Source: Gammaproteobacteria bacterium | GTDB taxonomy: Bacteria; Pseudomonadota; Gammaproteobacteria; Steroidobacterales; Steroidobacteraceae | Direction: 5' to 3' | NCBI GenBank assembly: GCA_025359205.1 | Contig: JANYHD010000018.1 | Span: forward strand, 54,490-118,489 | Length of the DNA stretch: 64,000 nucleotides | Shown here: positions 1 to 8,713 of the stretch, in pieces | Numbering within the stretch: position 1 is the first letter of the stretch | Layout: every line of letters begins with the position of its first letter | Position numbers and translations under genes: made by a program | The notes under the pieces: model-generated | Told to the model about the DNA's origin: nothing | Databases searched by the model: none | The model's input: only the letters and a program-made list of their open reading frames with translations

Positions 1-201
1 CTCGGTCAGCGATAGGGAGCGTGGGCCGCGCTTAAACAGTGCAGCGCCCAGCTGTTTCTCCAGGCCCCGCACCTGGTGGCTGACCGCAGAAGGCGTAAGG
101 CACAGCTCAGCGGCCGCGGCCGCAAAGCTGCCGCGGTGGGCTGCGATCTGGAAGGTCTTCAGAAACTTCAGTGAGGTCGCGGGCAAAGCGCGGGGATCCA
201 T
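1..201 (-). CDS. LysR-type transcriptional regulator, N-terminal part (cut by window edge)
   Basis: The 67 visible residues, read from an ATG at 201, form the winged helix-turn-helix of a LysR regulator: they contain SLKFLKTFQIAAHRGSFAAA, then LTPSAVSHQVRGLEKQLG and LFKRGPRSLSLTE. This is the standard LysR DNA-binding head, most like the GcvA/AmpR group. The effector-binding domain lies outside the window, so the ligand cannot be guessed. It lies 44 bp downstream of the sugar isomerase gene on the same strand. It may be read from that operon or from its own promoter; the 44-bp gap shows no clear promoter. Confidence 0.85.
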   Translation of the reverse strand, partial: MDPRALPATSLKFLKTFQIAAHRGSFAAAAAELCLTPSAVSHQVRGLEKQLGAALFKRGPRSLSLTE

Positions 202-245
202 TCAAGGAAAGACCCCACATCCGAGCAAGCCTCATGCCACCCGTA

Positions 246-1421
246 TCAGGCGTGCTCGAGAGCCGCGCCAAGCTCGCCTATGGCGCAAACCAGGTGATAC
301 AACGTACTCGCGGGTGCAGGTTCGTGCACCAGCTCGCCTGCGACGCTGACCCGGTCCCACCACAGGCCAGGCACATCGCCGCGCAGGTATCGAGACAGCG
401 CTGCAAGAGCCTGCAGGGCCATCACTGTGTATTCCTGTCGCCCTGTAAATCTGGCCATGGCGAGCGCGGCCTTGAGTCGCTCGGTCTGCGCCCATAGCCG
501 CGCCGTGCCATCACAGGGGATGAATTGTTCATTCAGCGCCATGACCGCAAGGCCGTTCCGGATGCCATGCTGCTCGCCCACCTGCACCAGGCGCGCGGCC
601 GCCGCGCCAGCCGCACGGCTGCGCGCACCACGCCAGCGCAACAACAACCAGGCCCACTCGTATTGGTGACCGGGCTCCACATGAGCCGCCACGCTGTCGG
701 CAGGCGCTTCCCAGCTACCACCCGTTCGCTCGAACAGCGCTCCGGTCCCGGCGTCGATCAATCGGTCCAACGCCAGCGCCACAATTTCCTCGGCGAGTGC
801 GCGCCATGATTCCTCGCCGCTGACTGCCATCCAGTTCTGTGCCGCCTCGAGCAGGTGCATGTGGGGGTTCGGCAGCAGCAGACTGCCGGCGCCGAGTTCG
901 GCGAACCCCGCTCCAGGGTGCGTGAAATTCTGCGCTATAGCGAGACGCAGTGCATGCGCGGCCGCATCAAGATCGGACACCGGGCCGAGAAAACGGCGCG
1001 TCTCCGCCAGCGCCAGCAGCACGAAGGCCTGATCGTACAACAGCGCACGTTCATCGAGCACCGCACCGTCAGCGGCCACCAGCGTCCGGTACAACCCATC
1101 CGCACGCCGGTAATGCCTGAAGAAATATTCCCAGCCGCGCTCGACCAGCCGCGCCGCATCGCCCTGCCATCCAAGGCCCGTCGCACGCGCGAAGGCATAA
1201 ATCTGCCGGACCTGGACGCGCGCCCGGCGCGGCTCGCCAGCGAGCGGGCCTTCCGGCCCCAGGAGTTCGTGAAATCCGCCGTGGACCTCGTCTACGCCGC
1301 GGCTGGCCCACAGTGGACACGCCACGTGTGCAAGCCAATGACGGAGCCACGCATTGTGGGCGTGCAGCTGCCCGGCGTCAGTGAGCCCAGCCGTGGCGTC
1401 AGTGCGCAAGGCTGGGCGCAT
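246..1421 (-). CDS. AGE-family sugar epimerase/isomerase (mannose isomerase-like)
   Basis: A cytoplasmic (alpha/alpha)6-barrel enzyme of the N-acylglucosamine 2-epimerase family, about 391 residues, the usual family length. Visible hallmarks are the early segment GVDEVHGGFHE, the central NPHMHLLEAAQNW and the late GHQYEWAWLL, which carry the histidines and glutamate that line the AGE active site. Members interconvert mannose with fructose, or epimerise glucose/mannose or N-acyl sugars. The ATG at 1421 was chosen because an earlier in-frame ATG (1523) would bury about 100 bases in the upstream permease gene; the chosen start still overlaps that gene by 23 bp. With a ROK sugar kinase and permease just upstream and a GH2 across the promoter, mannose -> fructose is the best guess. 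Cellobiose or mannobiose epimerisation is not excluded. Confidence 0.85.
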   Translation of the reverse strand: MRPALRTDATAGLTDAGQLHAHNAWLRHWLAHVACPLWASRGVDEVHGGFHELLGPEGPLAGEPRRARVQVRQIYAFARATGLGWQGDAARLVERGWEYFFRHYRRADGLYRTLVAADGAVLDERALLYDQAFVLLALAETRRFLGPVSDLDAAAHALRLAIAQNFTHPGAGFAELGAGSLLLPNPHMHLLEAAQNWMAVSGEESWRALAEEIVALALDRLIDAGTGALFERTGGSWEAPADSVAAHVEPGHQYEWAWLLLRWRGARSRAAGAAAARLVQVGEQHGIRNGLAVMALNEQFIPCDGTARLWAQTERLKAALAMARFTGRQEYTVMALQALAALSRYLRGDVPGLWWDRVSVAGELVHEPAPASTLYHLVCAIGELGAALEHA

Positions 1422-2709
1422 CCACCGGCTTTCCCGCCGCGCGTGCCCGCGCTGCCGCGACGCCGAATACAGCGATGCAGGCGTAGGCCAGCATCGGCAC
1501 GAAATAGGCGGCACGCAGGCCATCCAGGTCGGCTATGTGCCCGACGATCAGCGGCAGCACCGCGCCACCGACGATGGCCATGCACAGCAGGCCGGAGGTC
1601 GCGGCATTGGAGGCCGTGGAGCGCTCCAGCGTCAGCGTGAAGATCACCGGGAACATGATCGAATTGAAGCAGCCGATCGACAGCGCCGCCCAGCCCGCAG
1701 CGGCGCCCGGAGTCTGGCTGACCGCCAGGCACAGGATCGCAGCGATCGCCGCAACGACACCGAGCAGGAGTCCGGCGCGCACCCGCGTCATCAACAACAA
1801 ACTGCCGACGAAGCGGCCAATCATCGCGCCGCCCCAATAGAAACTCACGAACTTCCCGGCGCGCTCAAGTGCCACGCCGAAGACATCGTCCCGGTGCAGG
1901 AAGTTGGTCAGCGTGCTGCCAATAGATACTTCGGCACCGACATACAGGAATATCGCCAGCGCACCGAGCAGCGCCCAACGCGAGCGCAGCGCGAGCGCCA
2001 CACCGGCTGCGCCAGCACTGACCAGGTTGGCGTTTTCGCCCGGAGCCGCACGGGTCAGGCGATCGCGTACCGACCAGATGAACAGGGCTAGCAGACCGAT
2101 CATCGCGGCGATCACCAGGAACGCAAAGTCGATGTGTCGCAGCGACTCCGTGCGCTGCTGCACGGTCACCGCGCCACCGGCCGTTACGGCGAACATGCCG
2201 CCCGCGAGCAGCACCGAGGACACAAGGTACGGTGCGATGGCCGTGCCGAGCGAGTTTAAGGCCTGCGAGAGCGTCAGCCGAAAGTGCGAGCGCTCCGGCC
2301 TGCCCAGCAGCGCCGCCAGCGGATTGGCCGCGACCTGCAGAATCGTGATGCCGCTGGCGATGATGAACATAGCCAGCAATACAATGGCAAAGGTATCGAC
2401 GTGCGTCGCCAGCGGCATGCACAGGCAACCCGCCACCATGATGGCCAGCGCCGTGACGATCGCGCGTGGGTAGCCGAGGCGCGCCACCAGCGCCGCCGCG
2501 GGCAGGGAGATGACGCCGTAGGCCATGAAGAACGCAAACTGCGTCAGCATGACCTCCGCGTAGCTCAGTTTGTAGATCGCCTTCAGCGTCGCGATCAGCG
2601 GATCTACCGTGACGGTAATGAAGCCCCAGGCGAAAAACAGCGTCGTGATCGACGCGAACGCTGCGCCCAGGCCGTTGGCCTGCGCATCGGTAACTGGTCG
2701 TTGCGTCAT
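1399..2709 (-). CDS. FHS-type MFS sugar permease
   Basis: An inner-membrane sugar:proton symporter of the major facilitator superfamily, 436 residues and about 12 hydrophobic segments. It resembles the fucose-galactose-glucose:H+ symporter (FHS) group: an N-terminal helix with LFFAWGFITVTVDPLIATLK, and the ILQVAANPLAALLG stretch corresponding to the conserved ASANP region of FucP relatives. The ATG at 2709 overlaps the stop of the upstream kinase gene as ATGA, so the two are probably translationally coupled; the 111-residue upstream extension of the open frame is only kinase-gene shadow. The operon context (mannanase-type glycosidases, mannose isomerase, kinase) suggests mannose or another hexose as substrate; this is inference. 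Confidence 0.88.
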   Translation of the reverse strand: MTQRPVTDAQANGLGAAFASITTLFFAWGFITVTVDPLIATLKAIYKLSYAEVMLTQFAFFMAYGVISLPAAALVARLGYPRAIVTALAIMVAGCLCMPLATHVDTFAIVLLAMFIIASGITILQVAANPLAALLGRPERSHFRLTLSQALNSLGTAIAPYLVSSVLLAGGMFAVTAGGAVTVQQRTESLRHIDFAFLVIAAMIGLLALFIWSVRDRLTRAAPGENANLVSAGAAGVALALRSRWALLGALAIFLYVGAEVSIGSTLTNFLHRDDVFGVALERAGKFVSFYWGGAMIGRFVGSLLLMTRVRAGLLLGVVAAIAAILCLAVSQTPGAAAGWAALSIGCFNSIMFPVIFTLTLERSTASNAATSGLLCMAIVGGAVLPLIVGHIADLDGLRAAYFVPMLAYACIAVFGVAAARARAAGKPVDAPSLAH

Positions 2710-3623
2710 TTGCCCGTGCTCTCCATCGCCTGTTTGTGGGTATCGATTGCCACCGCCAGCGCGCCCAGCGGACCCGCGTCCGCGGCAAGTCCCGGCGGCA
2801 CGATGAAGTCCTCGAGACTCTCGTTTACTTCCGCGATGTCGAGGTAGCCATTGAGGCTTGCACGCAGGCAGCGCCGGATTTCTGGAAACAGGTGCGCACG
2901 GTGGCTGAGTACGCCACCGCCCATCAGGATGCGTTGTGGCGCGACCGACACGACCAGCAGGTGTGACAGCTGGCCCAGCGCATGTGCGACGAGTGACCAG
3001 ACCGGACTCTCCGGCGGCAGATCCACCGCAACGACTCCGCAACGGGCCTCGATCGCGGGACCCGAGGCCAGGCCCTCGACGCAGGGGCCGTGAAAGCTGC
3101 AGTGCCCCGGCCAGTCGTCGCCAGGCGCGCGCGCAATGCGCGCGTGGCCGAGTTCAGGGTGATGAGCACCGATCAGCGGACGACCGTCGTGGATCAGCCC
3201 AACGCCCACGCCGGTGCCGACCGTGACATAGGCGAAGTCGCTCAGTCCGTGCCCCGCGCCCCACCGCCCCTCCGCCAGCGCCGCGCCGATCACGTCGGTC
3301 GTGATGCCGACCGGCACCGCAAAGCGTTGCGTGAAATACGAGGCGAGGTCGGTGTGCGCCCAGTTCTGCTTCGGTGTCATGCCGATGCGCCCGAAGCTGC
3401 GCGAGCCGGCACGCAGATCGAGTGGACCGAAGCTGGCAATGCCGATGGCCGCCAGCGGCTCGGCCCCGGAATTCCAGCGCGCCAGGATTTCAGCGATCTG
3501 CGCCAGCGTGGCGGGCGGATCGCGGGTCGGCAACTGTTCGCGCGCGCGTATGTCTTCGGGCCCGCTGCCGAGGATGCAGATGCACTTGGTGCCGCCCAAC
3601 TCTACGCCAGCGTAAATGGCCAT
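2706..3623 (-). CDS. ROK-family sugar kinase (fructokinase-like)
   Basis: A 305-residue cytoplasmic ROK kinase. The N-terminus AGVELGGTKC is the phosphate-binding loop, TVGTGVGVGLI the sugar/ATP motif, and the segment GHCSFHGPCVEGLASGPAIE the ROK metal-binding signature in the short form typical of fructokinases. It follows the halogenase-like gene by 12 bp and its stop overlaps the permease start. Together with the AGE isomerase it would turn imported mannose into fructose 6-phosphate (mannose -> fructose -> F6P), a route known in Xanthomonadales and Alteromonadales that bypasses mannokinase. Glucokinase activity is the main alternative. Confidence 0.88.
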   Translation of the reverse strand: MAIYAGVELGGTKCICILGSGPEDIRAREQLPTRDPPATLAQIAEILARWNSGAEPLAAIGIASFGPLDLRAGSRSFGRIGMTPKQNWAHTDLASYFTQRFAVPVGITTDVIGAALAEGRWGAGHGLSDFAYVTVGTGVGVGLIHDGRPLIGAHHPELGHARIARAPGDDWPGHCSFHGPCVEGLASGPAIEARCGVVAVDLPPESPVWSLVAHALGQLSHLLVVSVAPQRILMGGGVLSHRAHLFPEIRRCLRASLNGYLDIAEVNESLEDFIVPPGLAADAGPLGALAVAIDTHKQAMESTGK

Positions 3624-3635
3624 GCCGCGCTGCAG

Positions 3636-5186
3636 TCAGCCCACGGAAAGGCGCCGGGCGCCAGGGCTGAAGTGGCTGTCATGTGAGGGTGCGGTCCTGG
3701 CTGATGCACTGACCGCAGCCGCCACCGAAGCCAATGCGCTTTTTAGCTGGCCAGGCTGCATGAGGTCGACCAGAGGGTCATGGCTCTTCGGTACGACGCC
3801 CATGCCCTCAAGAATGTAGAACCAGCTCAGATCCGTGAACAGATCGCCGGCCTGCTGGCGAATCCGTCCGGTTTCCCGATACAGCTCGATACGCTGCGAC
3901 AGGCTGTCAGGAATCGGCATGCTGCGGCAGTGCTGCCAGAACGGCGTATCACCGCGGCGAGTCAGGCAGTAGTGCAGGATGATGAAGTCGCGAATGCGTT
4001 CCATCTCGTTGATCAGCTCGCCGTTGTAGGCAGCGATGTTGCTCTGGCTGAAGCTCCGGTCCGGGAAGTAATCGAGCAGCTTGTAGACGCCGCTCATGAC
4101 CAGGTGGATGCTGGTCGACTCCAGGGGTTCAAGAAATCCGGACGCCAGGCCCAGGGCCACGCAATTGCGATTCCAGAACTGCTTGCGGCGGCCGGCCACG
4201 AAGCGAATGATCCGCGGATCGGTCAGGGTCTTGTCGCCAACCGAGCTCAGCAGATCGTCGAGCGCCTCCGTATCGCCCAGGTAAGCGCTGGAGTAGACGT
4301 AGCCGTTGCCATTGCGGTGCTGCAACGGAATGCGCCAGCGCCAGCCTGCGGCCCGCGCGAACGATTCCGTATACGGCGGTCGGGTAGACCGCAGTTCAGT
4401 CTGCACTGCGACCGCGCGGTCACAGGGCAGATACTCGCGCCAGTCGACGTAGCCTGTCTGCAGGGTCTTTTCAATGAGCAGGCCATTGAAGCCGCTGCAG
4501 TCAATGTAGAGATCGGCCCTGAGCCGCGACCCATCGGCATGGATGAGTTCATCCAGGAAACCGTCCGCGCGTTGCGTGGCCGATTTGACGGCTTTCTGTA
4601 CGCAGCTGACGCCCAGGCGCTCGGCAAAGGCGCGCAGGTATTTCGCAACCAGGCCCGCGTCGAAATGCAGCGCGTAACGCAGGCCCGTCACCGGTCCGCC
4701 AGATTTCTGATCCGGAAAGCGGAACCGGCCCTGATCGCCTAAGGTCGCGCACAGGCTGAAGTCGCTGACCGCGAGCGCAATCCCTTCAGACCTGGCCTTG
4801 TGCCAATAGTGATGGAACGGTCGCAGGCCGATCGTTTCGCCGAAGGTACCGAACGGATGCCAGTAACTATGGCCGGGATCGCGCCAGTCCGTAAACTTGA
4901 TGCCCAGCTTGAACGTCGAGCGCGTGTGTTGAACGAAGTCGGCTTCGTTGATCGAGAGAAATCTCAGCAGCTCGATGATCGGCGGAATGGTCGCTTCGCC
5001 AACGCCGACCGTGCCAATGTCAGGGGACTCGATGACGGTTATCGCGCAGCCCGAACCACCGAGCGCGCGCGCCAGGATGCTCGCCGCGATCCAGCCGGCG
5101 GTGCCGCCGCCCAGGATGGCAATGCTTTCTATTCGCCCGTCCGCCCGGTCACCCGCGCCGGCCGCAGCTGCAGTAGTGCTTGGCAT
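3636..5186 (-). CDS. Flavin-dependent tryptophan halogenase-like protein, copy A
   Basis: A 516-residue flavoprotein of the tryptophan halogenase family. It shows the FAD-binding GGGTAGW near residue 27, the catalytic-lysine context TFKLGIKF (K93, the position of Lys79 in PrnA), the WRWRIPL signature that separates halogenases from monooxygenases, and [10 protein letters not shown] (E356, the position of the catalytic Glu of PrnA/RebH). Flavin reductase is not encoded nearby. It sits between a TonB receptor and sugar catabolic genes, where such proteins are often found in Xanthomonadales and Caulobacterales with unknown function. Halogenation of free tryptophan is unlikely in this setting. 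It has no obvious signal peptide, so it is probably cytoplasmic. Confidence 0.9.
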   Translation of the reverse strand: MPSTTAAAAGAGDRADGRIESIAILGGGTAGWIAASILARALGGSGCAITVIESPDIGTVGVGEATIPPIIELLRFLSINEADFVQHTRSTFKLGIKFTDWRDPGHSYWHPFGTFGETIGLRPFHHYWHKARSEGIALAVSDFSLCATLGDQGRFRFPDQKSGGPVTGLRYALHFDAGLVAKYLRAFAERLGVSCVQKAVKSATQRADGFLDELIHADGSRLRADLYIDCSGFNGLLIEKTLQTGYVDWREYLPCDRAVAVQTELRSTRPPYTESFARAAGWRWRIPLQHRNGNGYVYSSAYLGDTEALDDLLSSVGDKTLTDPRIIRFVAGRRKQFWNRNCVALGLASGFLEPLESTSIHLVMSGVYKLLDYFPDRSFSQSNIAAYNGELINEMERIRDFIILHYCLTRRGDTPFWQHCRSMPIPDSLSQRIELYRETGRIRQQAGDLFTDLSWFYILEGMGVVPKSHDPLVDLMQPGQLKSALASVAAAVSASARTAPSHDSHFSPGARRLSVG

Positions 5187-5201
5187 GGCGGTTCTAGGAT
5201 G

Positions 5202-5229
5202 AGGGTGGCGCGGTGCGCGCCGCCACCCT
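5202..5229 (-). promoter_or_regulatory. Intercistronic GC-rich stem-loop between receptor and halogenase-like gene
   Basis: AGGGTGGCG (5202-5210) and CGCCACCCT (5221-5229) form a perfect 9-bp stem with a 10-base loop in the 68-bp gap between the receptor stop and the halogenase-like start. No T-run follows on the transcribed strand, so it is not a classical terminator. It could stabilise the receptor part of the mRNA or attenuate read-through. A similar hairpin occupies the matching position in the second receptor operon. Confidence 0.5.
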
Positions 5230-5254
5230 AATTGTCATGAAACCGCTCGAACGA

Positions 5255-8200
5255 TTACAGCTTGCCCTTGATACCGAAGAACAACCGGCGACCGGTGTCG
5301 TCGTAGGTGAAGGGCAGATTGTCCCACTGCACGTAGGTGTGCTGCTTGGCATTGGTCAAGTTTACTACTGACAGCAACAGGCCAATGTGACTGTTGAAGT
5401 TGTAGCCAACCTGCCCATCCAGCTGGCCAAAGGGCGCGGAGTACACCGGGTACACGACCTGATTGCCATGTATGTCCTGGAATGACCAGGTCGAGCCGAC
5501 CAGCGAGTCATTCACGGCCCTGCTGCGCCAGGCGTATGCCGCGCGCGCCGAGAAGCCCGCGTGTTCATAGTAAGCCTGCAGGTTGATGGAGTCCTTGGAT
5601 ACGCCGGGAATAGCCAGATGCTTGGCAAAATCCGTGTCCAGATCGGTCTCGGAATTCGAACGCGTGTAGTTCGCGGCAATGCCTACACCGCTGTCCCATG
5701 AGTACTGAACGCCGAATTCGCCGCCGTAGATCTTGCCCTTGCCGCCGTTGACAGGCGTGGTCACCGGGCCGACCGTGCCGCCGAAATCGTCATTGACCAG
5801 CGTGGGTATCTGCGCCGTAGTCACGAAATTGTCGACCGCCTTGTAGAAGAAGCCGACGCTGATCAGGCTGTTTCGTGACAGGTAGTCCTCCCAGGACATA
5901 TTGAACTGGGAGGCGCGGAACGGATCAAGGTTCGCGTTGCCAGAGCCGCCATTCACGAAGAAGAACCGGGCCCCATTGGGACCATCAGCGCCGCGGGTGA
6001 AGTTGTAGGAATTGCCAAGACCCAGCTGCGCCAGGTTCTGCGGGGCCACCACGCGCGCAGCACCGAAACGAAACTTTTGCGATTCAGTGGCATTCAACAC
6101 GAAGTTGAAGGACGGCAGCACGTCGACGTAGCTGCGCGATTTCTCGAATGACAAGTCGTTGTTGTACACGCCGTTCCAGTTCGACGTTCCCTGGAAAGTT
6201 CTCAGCGGGGCCGCCTGGCCGCCATCCACCGTCAGGTCGGTCTTGACCACGCGGATGCCGAAGTTGGCGTGATAAACGTCACTGGTACCGCCCGCGTCAC
6301 CCATCACATAGAAGGACGAGGTCTTTTCGTGCACCTGGTAGGAGCTGATGCGATCGACAAAGAAGGCTTCAGTGTTGTTCGGAACGCCGGCCTGGCTCCA
6401 CAGCGTGTTGAGATACGTCGACGGATTGGTCATCCCGCCGGCCACCGGATCCTTAACCGAAATGGTGCCGACGGCGAAGCTGTTGTAGTACTTCACCAGT
6501 TCAGCATTGGTCAGCGCCGTCGAGTAAGGAATGGTCGCGTAGCCCGGATCGGAGTAGTAGATCCAGCTGCCGGAATTCGGGTCAACCGTGGCCGACCCGT
6601 TGGGGTTGTGATTGCAGCAGTTGCCGGCGTAGGTGCCCGCGCCCACGCCACCGATACCGTAGGAACCCGATCCATCGATCAGGTATCGGCCGAAGGTCTG
6701 GTCGACGTCACGCTTGGCAAAACGCAGACCGGCGGTCACCGAAACGATGTCGTTCATCTTGAAGTTCAGGTTGCCCTTCAAGGCGACATTCTTTTCGTCG
6801 GTCAGGTTCGCCCAGGCCCAGTTGGACTTGAACAGCGTATACGCCGGATTGGAGAGCAGGTTGGTGTAGCCGTTGTTGTCGGCAAAATTGGCCGTGGGCA
6901 GCCCGGAGTTGCCGCCGTTAGTCCAGCCGAAGGAATAACCGTGGTTGCCGTTATTGCAGGCAGCGCCGTAGTTGTTGCAGCCGGGCGCCGTGGGCATGAT
7001 CGAACCGGTGCCGCCGAAGGCGCCGTAGAACCCGTGCTCGACGTCGGCCTGGTCGGCCTCCAGGTCAGAGGTGGCCTTGGCATAAGCCACGCCGACATCG
7101 CCCGTCAGCGGGCCGCTGCCACCGAAATTGGTCGAAACCTGGAAGTTGTTGGACTTCGAAATGTTGTGCTGGTACAGCGTGGCGGTCTCCAGGCCATTGG
7201 CCATGAAGGTCGCCGACTGCACGACGCCGTTTCCATCGATCGAGTAGGACTTGGTCGGGTCTATGCCTGGGAAACTCGCGGCCGTGGTGGCCGAATTGTT
7301 GGCACCGCCACCGTTGAAACCCACTTTCGAAGAGTAGGTGATGCTTTCGTCATCTTCCCGCACGAAGAAATATTCGGCGCGGGTGGTGATGTCATTGGTC
7401 CATTTCCATTCGGCGCCCAGGGTAGCGCCGGTGGTTTTCACGTGTTGCAGGATATCGCTGAAATATCCGAACTGGGGATCGATGTAGGTCTGCCCGTTAG
7501 GCAGCGTGCTCAGCGTGCTGGCCGACGGACTGCCCACGTAGGAGCCGTCCTGCGCGGTGTTCGTGACCAGCCAGCCGGCGCGATTCTGATCCTGGAACTG
7601 CTTATCGTGGGTCTTCTGGTCGTCATACGACACGCTGCCGGTAATGGCAAAGTCGTCGCTGAATTTGAAGCCGGCGACCAAAGCTGCCTGCGGCGTTGCG
7701 CCACCCTCGGCGTCGGTCGCCTTGGTTGCCCGGGCGTTGCCACCGATGCTGAATCCCATCGGCTGCGCGAGCGGTGAACGGGTCTTCAGATCCACGATGC
7801 CGCCAAGCCCGCCTTCGCGATTCTGCGCCGTGGGGTTCTTGATGACGTCGATGCCGCCGAGTTCCTCACTGGGAATGCCTTCCAGCGATGCGTATTGAAT
7901 GTTGCCGCCGTTGCCGCCACCTGATCCTTCACCCGAGACGTAGAATTCCTTGCCGGTCAGGAACACTTCACCGTTCAGCGTGATGAGGTTGTTGCCAAGG
8001 CCGTCAATGAGCACCTTCGTGCCCTTGCCGCCGGCACGATTGATCTGGACGCCCGGGAGTCGCTGCAATGACTCGGAGACGTTCTGATCCGGCATCTTGC
8101 CAATGTCTTCCGGAGCGATGGATTCAATGGGCTGATTCGACGCGCGCTTGCGCGCCAGGGCGCTCTCGAGAGAGGCGCGGAAGCCCGTGACGATCACTTC

Positions 8201-8365
8201 TTCGAGATCAGCGGCGGGCTTGGCCGCAGTCGCAGCCGGCGCTGCCTGCGCCTGCGCGGCGCCCGGCATGGCGAAGCAAAACGCTTCCATTGAAATGGCC
8301 GCCACCAGGGCGGCATTGGTGGCGCGCGACGAGCGTCGCGCGCGCTTTACTCTGCGATGAGACAT
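5255..8365 (-). CDS. TonB-dependent outer-membrane receptor (glycan uptake type)
   Basis: A 1036-residue outer-membrane receptor. An Arg-rich start and hydrophobic stretch ending in AAQAQA form the signal peptide (about residues 1-40); DLEEVIVTG near residue 55 is the TonB box. The plug follows (about 65-200: SIAPEDIGKMPDQNVSESLQ, RLPGVQI, GGLGGIVDLKTRSP), then a large beta-barrel with repeated aromatic strands to the C-terminal LFFGIKGKL. The plug motifs are those of the carbohydrate-transporting receptors common in Xanthomonas, Caulobacter and Cellvibrio. It is first in the operon, behind an operator/promoter at about 8431-8459. Substrate is inferred as manno- or glucomanno-oligosaccharide from neighbours; nothing in the sequence shows it directly. 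Confidence 0.93.
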   Translation of the reverse strand: MSHRRVKRARRSSRATNAALVAAISMEAFCFAMPGAAQAQAAPAATAAKPAADLEEVIVTGFRASLESALARKRASNQPIESIAPEDIGKMPDQNVSESLQRLPGVQINRAGGKGTKVLIDGLGNNLITLNGEVFLTGKEFYVSGEGSGGGNGGNIQYASLEGIPSEELGGIDVIKNPTAQNREGGLGGIVDLKTRSPLAQPMGFSIGGNARATKATDAEGGATPQAALVAGFKFSDDFAITGSVSYDDQKTHDKQFQDQNRAGWLVTNTAQDGSYVGSPSASTLSTLPNGQTYIDPQFGYFSDILQHVKTTGATLGAEWKWTNDITTRAEYFFVREDDESITYSSKVGFNGGGANNSATTAASFPGIDPTKSYSIDGNGVVQSATFMANGLETATLYQHNISKSNNFQVSTNFGGSGPLTGDVGVAYAKATSDLEADQADVEHGFYGAFGGTGSIMPTAPGCNNYGAACNNGNHGYSFGWTNGGNSGLPTANFADNNGYTNLLSNPAYTLFKSNWAWANLTDEKNVALKGNLNFKMNDIVSVTAGLRFAKRDVDQTFGRYLIDGSGSYGIGGVGAGTYAGNCCNHNPNGSATVDPNSGSWIYYSDPGYATIPYSTALTNAELVKYYNSFAVGTISVKDPVAGGMTNPSTYLNTLWSQAGVPNNTEAFFVDRISSYQVHEKTSSFYVMGDAGGTSDVYHANFGIRVVKTDLTVDGGQAAPLRTFQGTSNWNGVYNNDLSFEKSRSYVDVLPSFNFVLNATESQKFRFGAARVVAPQNLAQLGLGNSYNFTRGADGPNGARFFFVNGGSGNANLDPFRASQFNMSWEDYLSRNSLISVGFFYKAVDNFVTTAQIPTLVNDDFGGTVGPVTTPVNGGKGKIYGGEFGVQYSWDSGVGIAANYTRSNSETDLDTDFAKHLAIPGVSKDSINLQAYYEHAGFSARAAYAWRSRAVNDSLVGSTWSFQDIHGNQVVYPVYSAPFGQLDGQVGYNFNSHIGLLLSVVNLTNAKQHTYVQWDNLPFTYDDTGRRLFFGIKGKL

Positions 8366-8430
8366 GAGACTGACCCCCCGAATTTTGTTGCTCTGCTCTG
8401 ACAGTCGGCCGTTGCCGCCGTCTGCGCAGA

Positions 8431-8459
8431 ACGATATTTCGAAAAGACAGCGCTGTCAA
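8431..8459 (-). promoter_or_regulatory. Sigma70-type promoter of the receptor operon
   Basis: Read on the minus strand, TTGACA (8459-8454, a perfect -35) is followed after 17 bp by TATCGT (8436-8431, 4 of 6 matches to the -10 consensus). Transcription would begin near 8424, giving a leader of roughly 60 bases before the receptor ATG at 8365. The operator palindrome overlaps the -35 box, the expected geometry for repression. Confidence 0.6.
8446..8457. promoter_or_regulatory. LacI-type operator, copy 1 (CAGCGCTG core)
   Basis: GACAGCGCTGTC is a perfect 12-bp palindrome with the central CG typical of LacI-family operators. It overlaps the -35 box of the receptor promoter. The same core recurs at 8676-8689. 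The likely ligand is a LacI regulator; the closest encoded one is at 16696-17787, which is an inference from distance only. Confidence 0.6.
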
Positions 8460-8664
8460 TTCTTTTCCAACTGACTTCGGCTGCTCGGCCACGAGCGCAG
8501 GCAAAACAATTCCTGTGATGGTCGGGAGCAAGCAACCCGACGGAGTCGTGAATTGCAATTAGCTTGTTTTTAACCGGCTGTAAGCGTATTCATTGACGGA
8601 CACCCGAGACCGCCGACCAGCCGGGAGGGTCGCAGAAACCGCTTTCATAGGTCAGGGTGATGGG

Positions 8665-8693
8665 TTTATTATGATTGTCAGCGCTGCCATAAT
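8665..8693 (+). promoter_or_regulatory. Candidate promoter of the GH2-GH3 operon
   Basis: TTTATT (8665-8670, weak -35) and CATAAT (8688-8693, 5 of 6 matches to the -10 consensus) are 17 bp apart. Transcription would start near 8700, just before the strong ribosome-binding site GGAGGGG ahead of the ATG at 8714. The operator lies in the spacer and touches the -10. Confidence 0.4.
8676..8689. promoter_or_regulatory. LacI-type operator, copy 2 (CAGCGCTG core)
   Basis: TGTCAGCGCTGCCA is a 14-bp near-perfect palindrome (one mismatched pair) sharing the CAGCGCTG core with the site at 8446-8457. It lies between the -35 and -10 of the GH2-side promoter. Confidence 0.55.
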
Positions 8694-8713
8694 TAATAGA
8701 ACGGAGGGGCGTC

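Larger units (their letters stand above)
8366..8713. other. Divergent intergenic region with two copies of one operator
   Basis: A 348-bp gene-free stretch between the receptor (leftward) and the GH2 gene (rightward). It holds two palindromes with the core CAGCGCTG, at 8446-8457 and 8676-8689, each embedded in a sigma70-like promoter for one of the two directions. The middle, about 8470-8650, shows no further feature I can support. Confidence 0.7.

Noticed and set aside
6269..7777. 502-codon open frame on the plus strand
   Set aside because: It is wholly antisense to the first TonB receptor; its composition follows codon-position GC of the real gene and it shows no domain.
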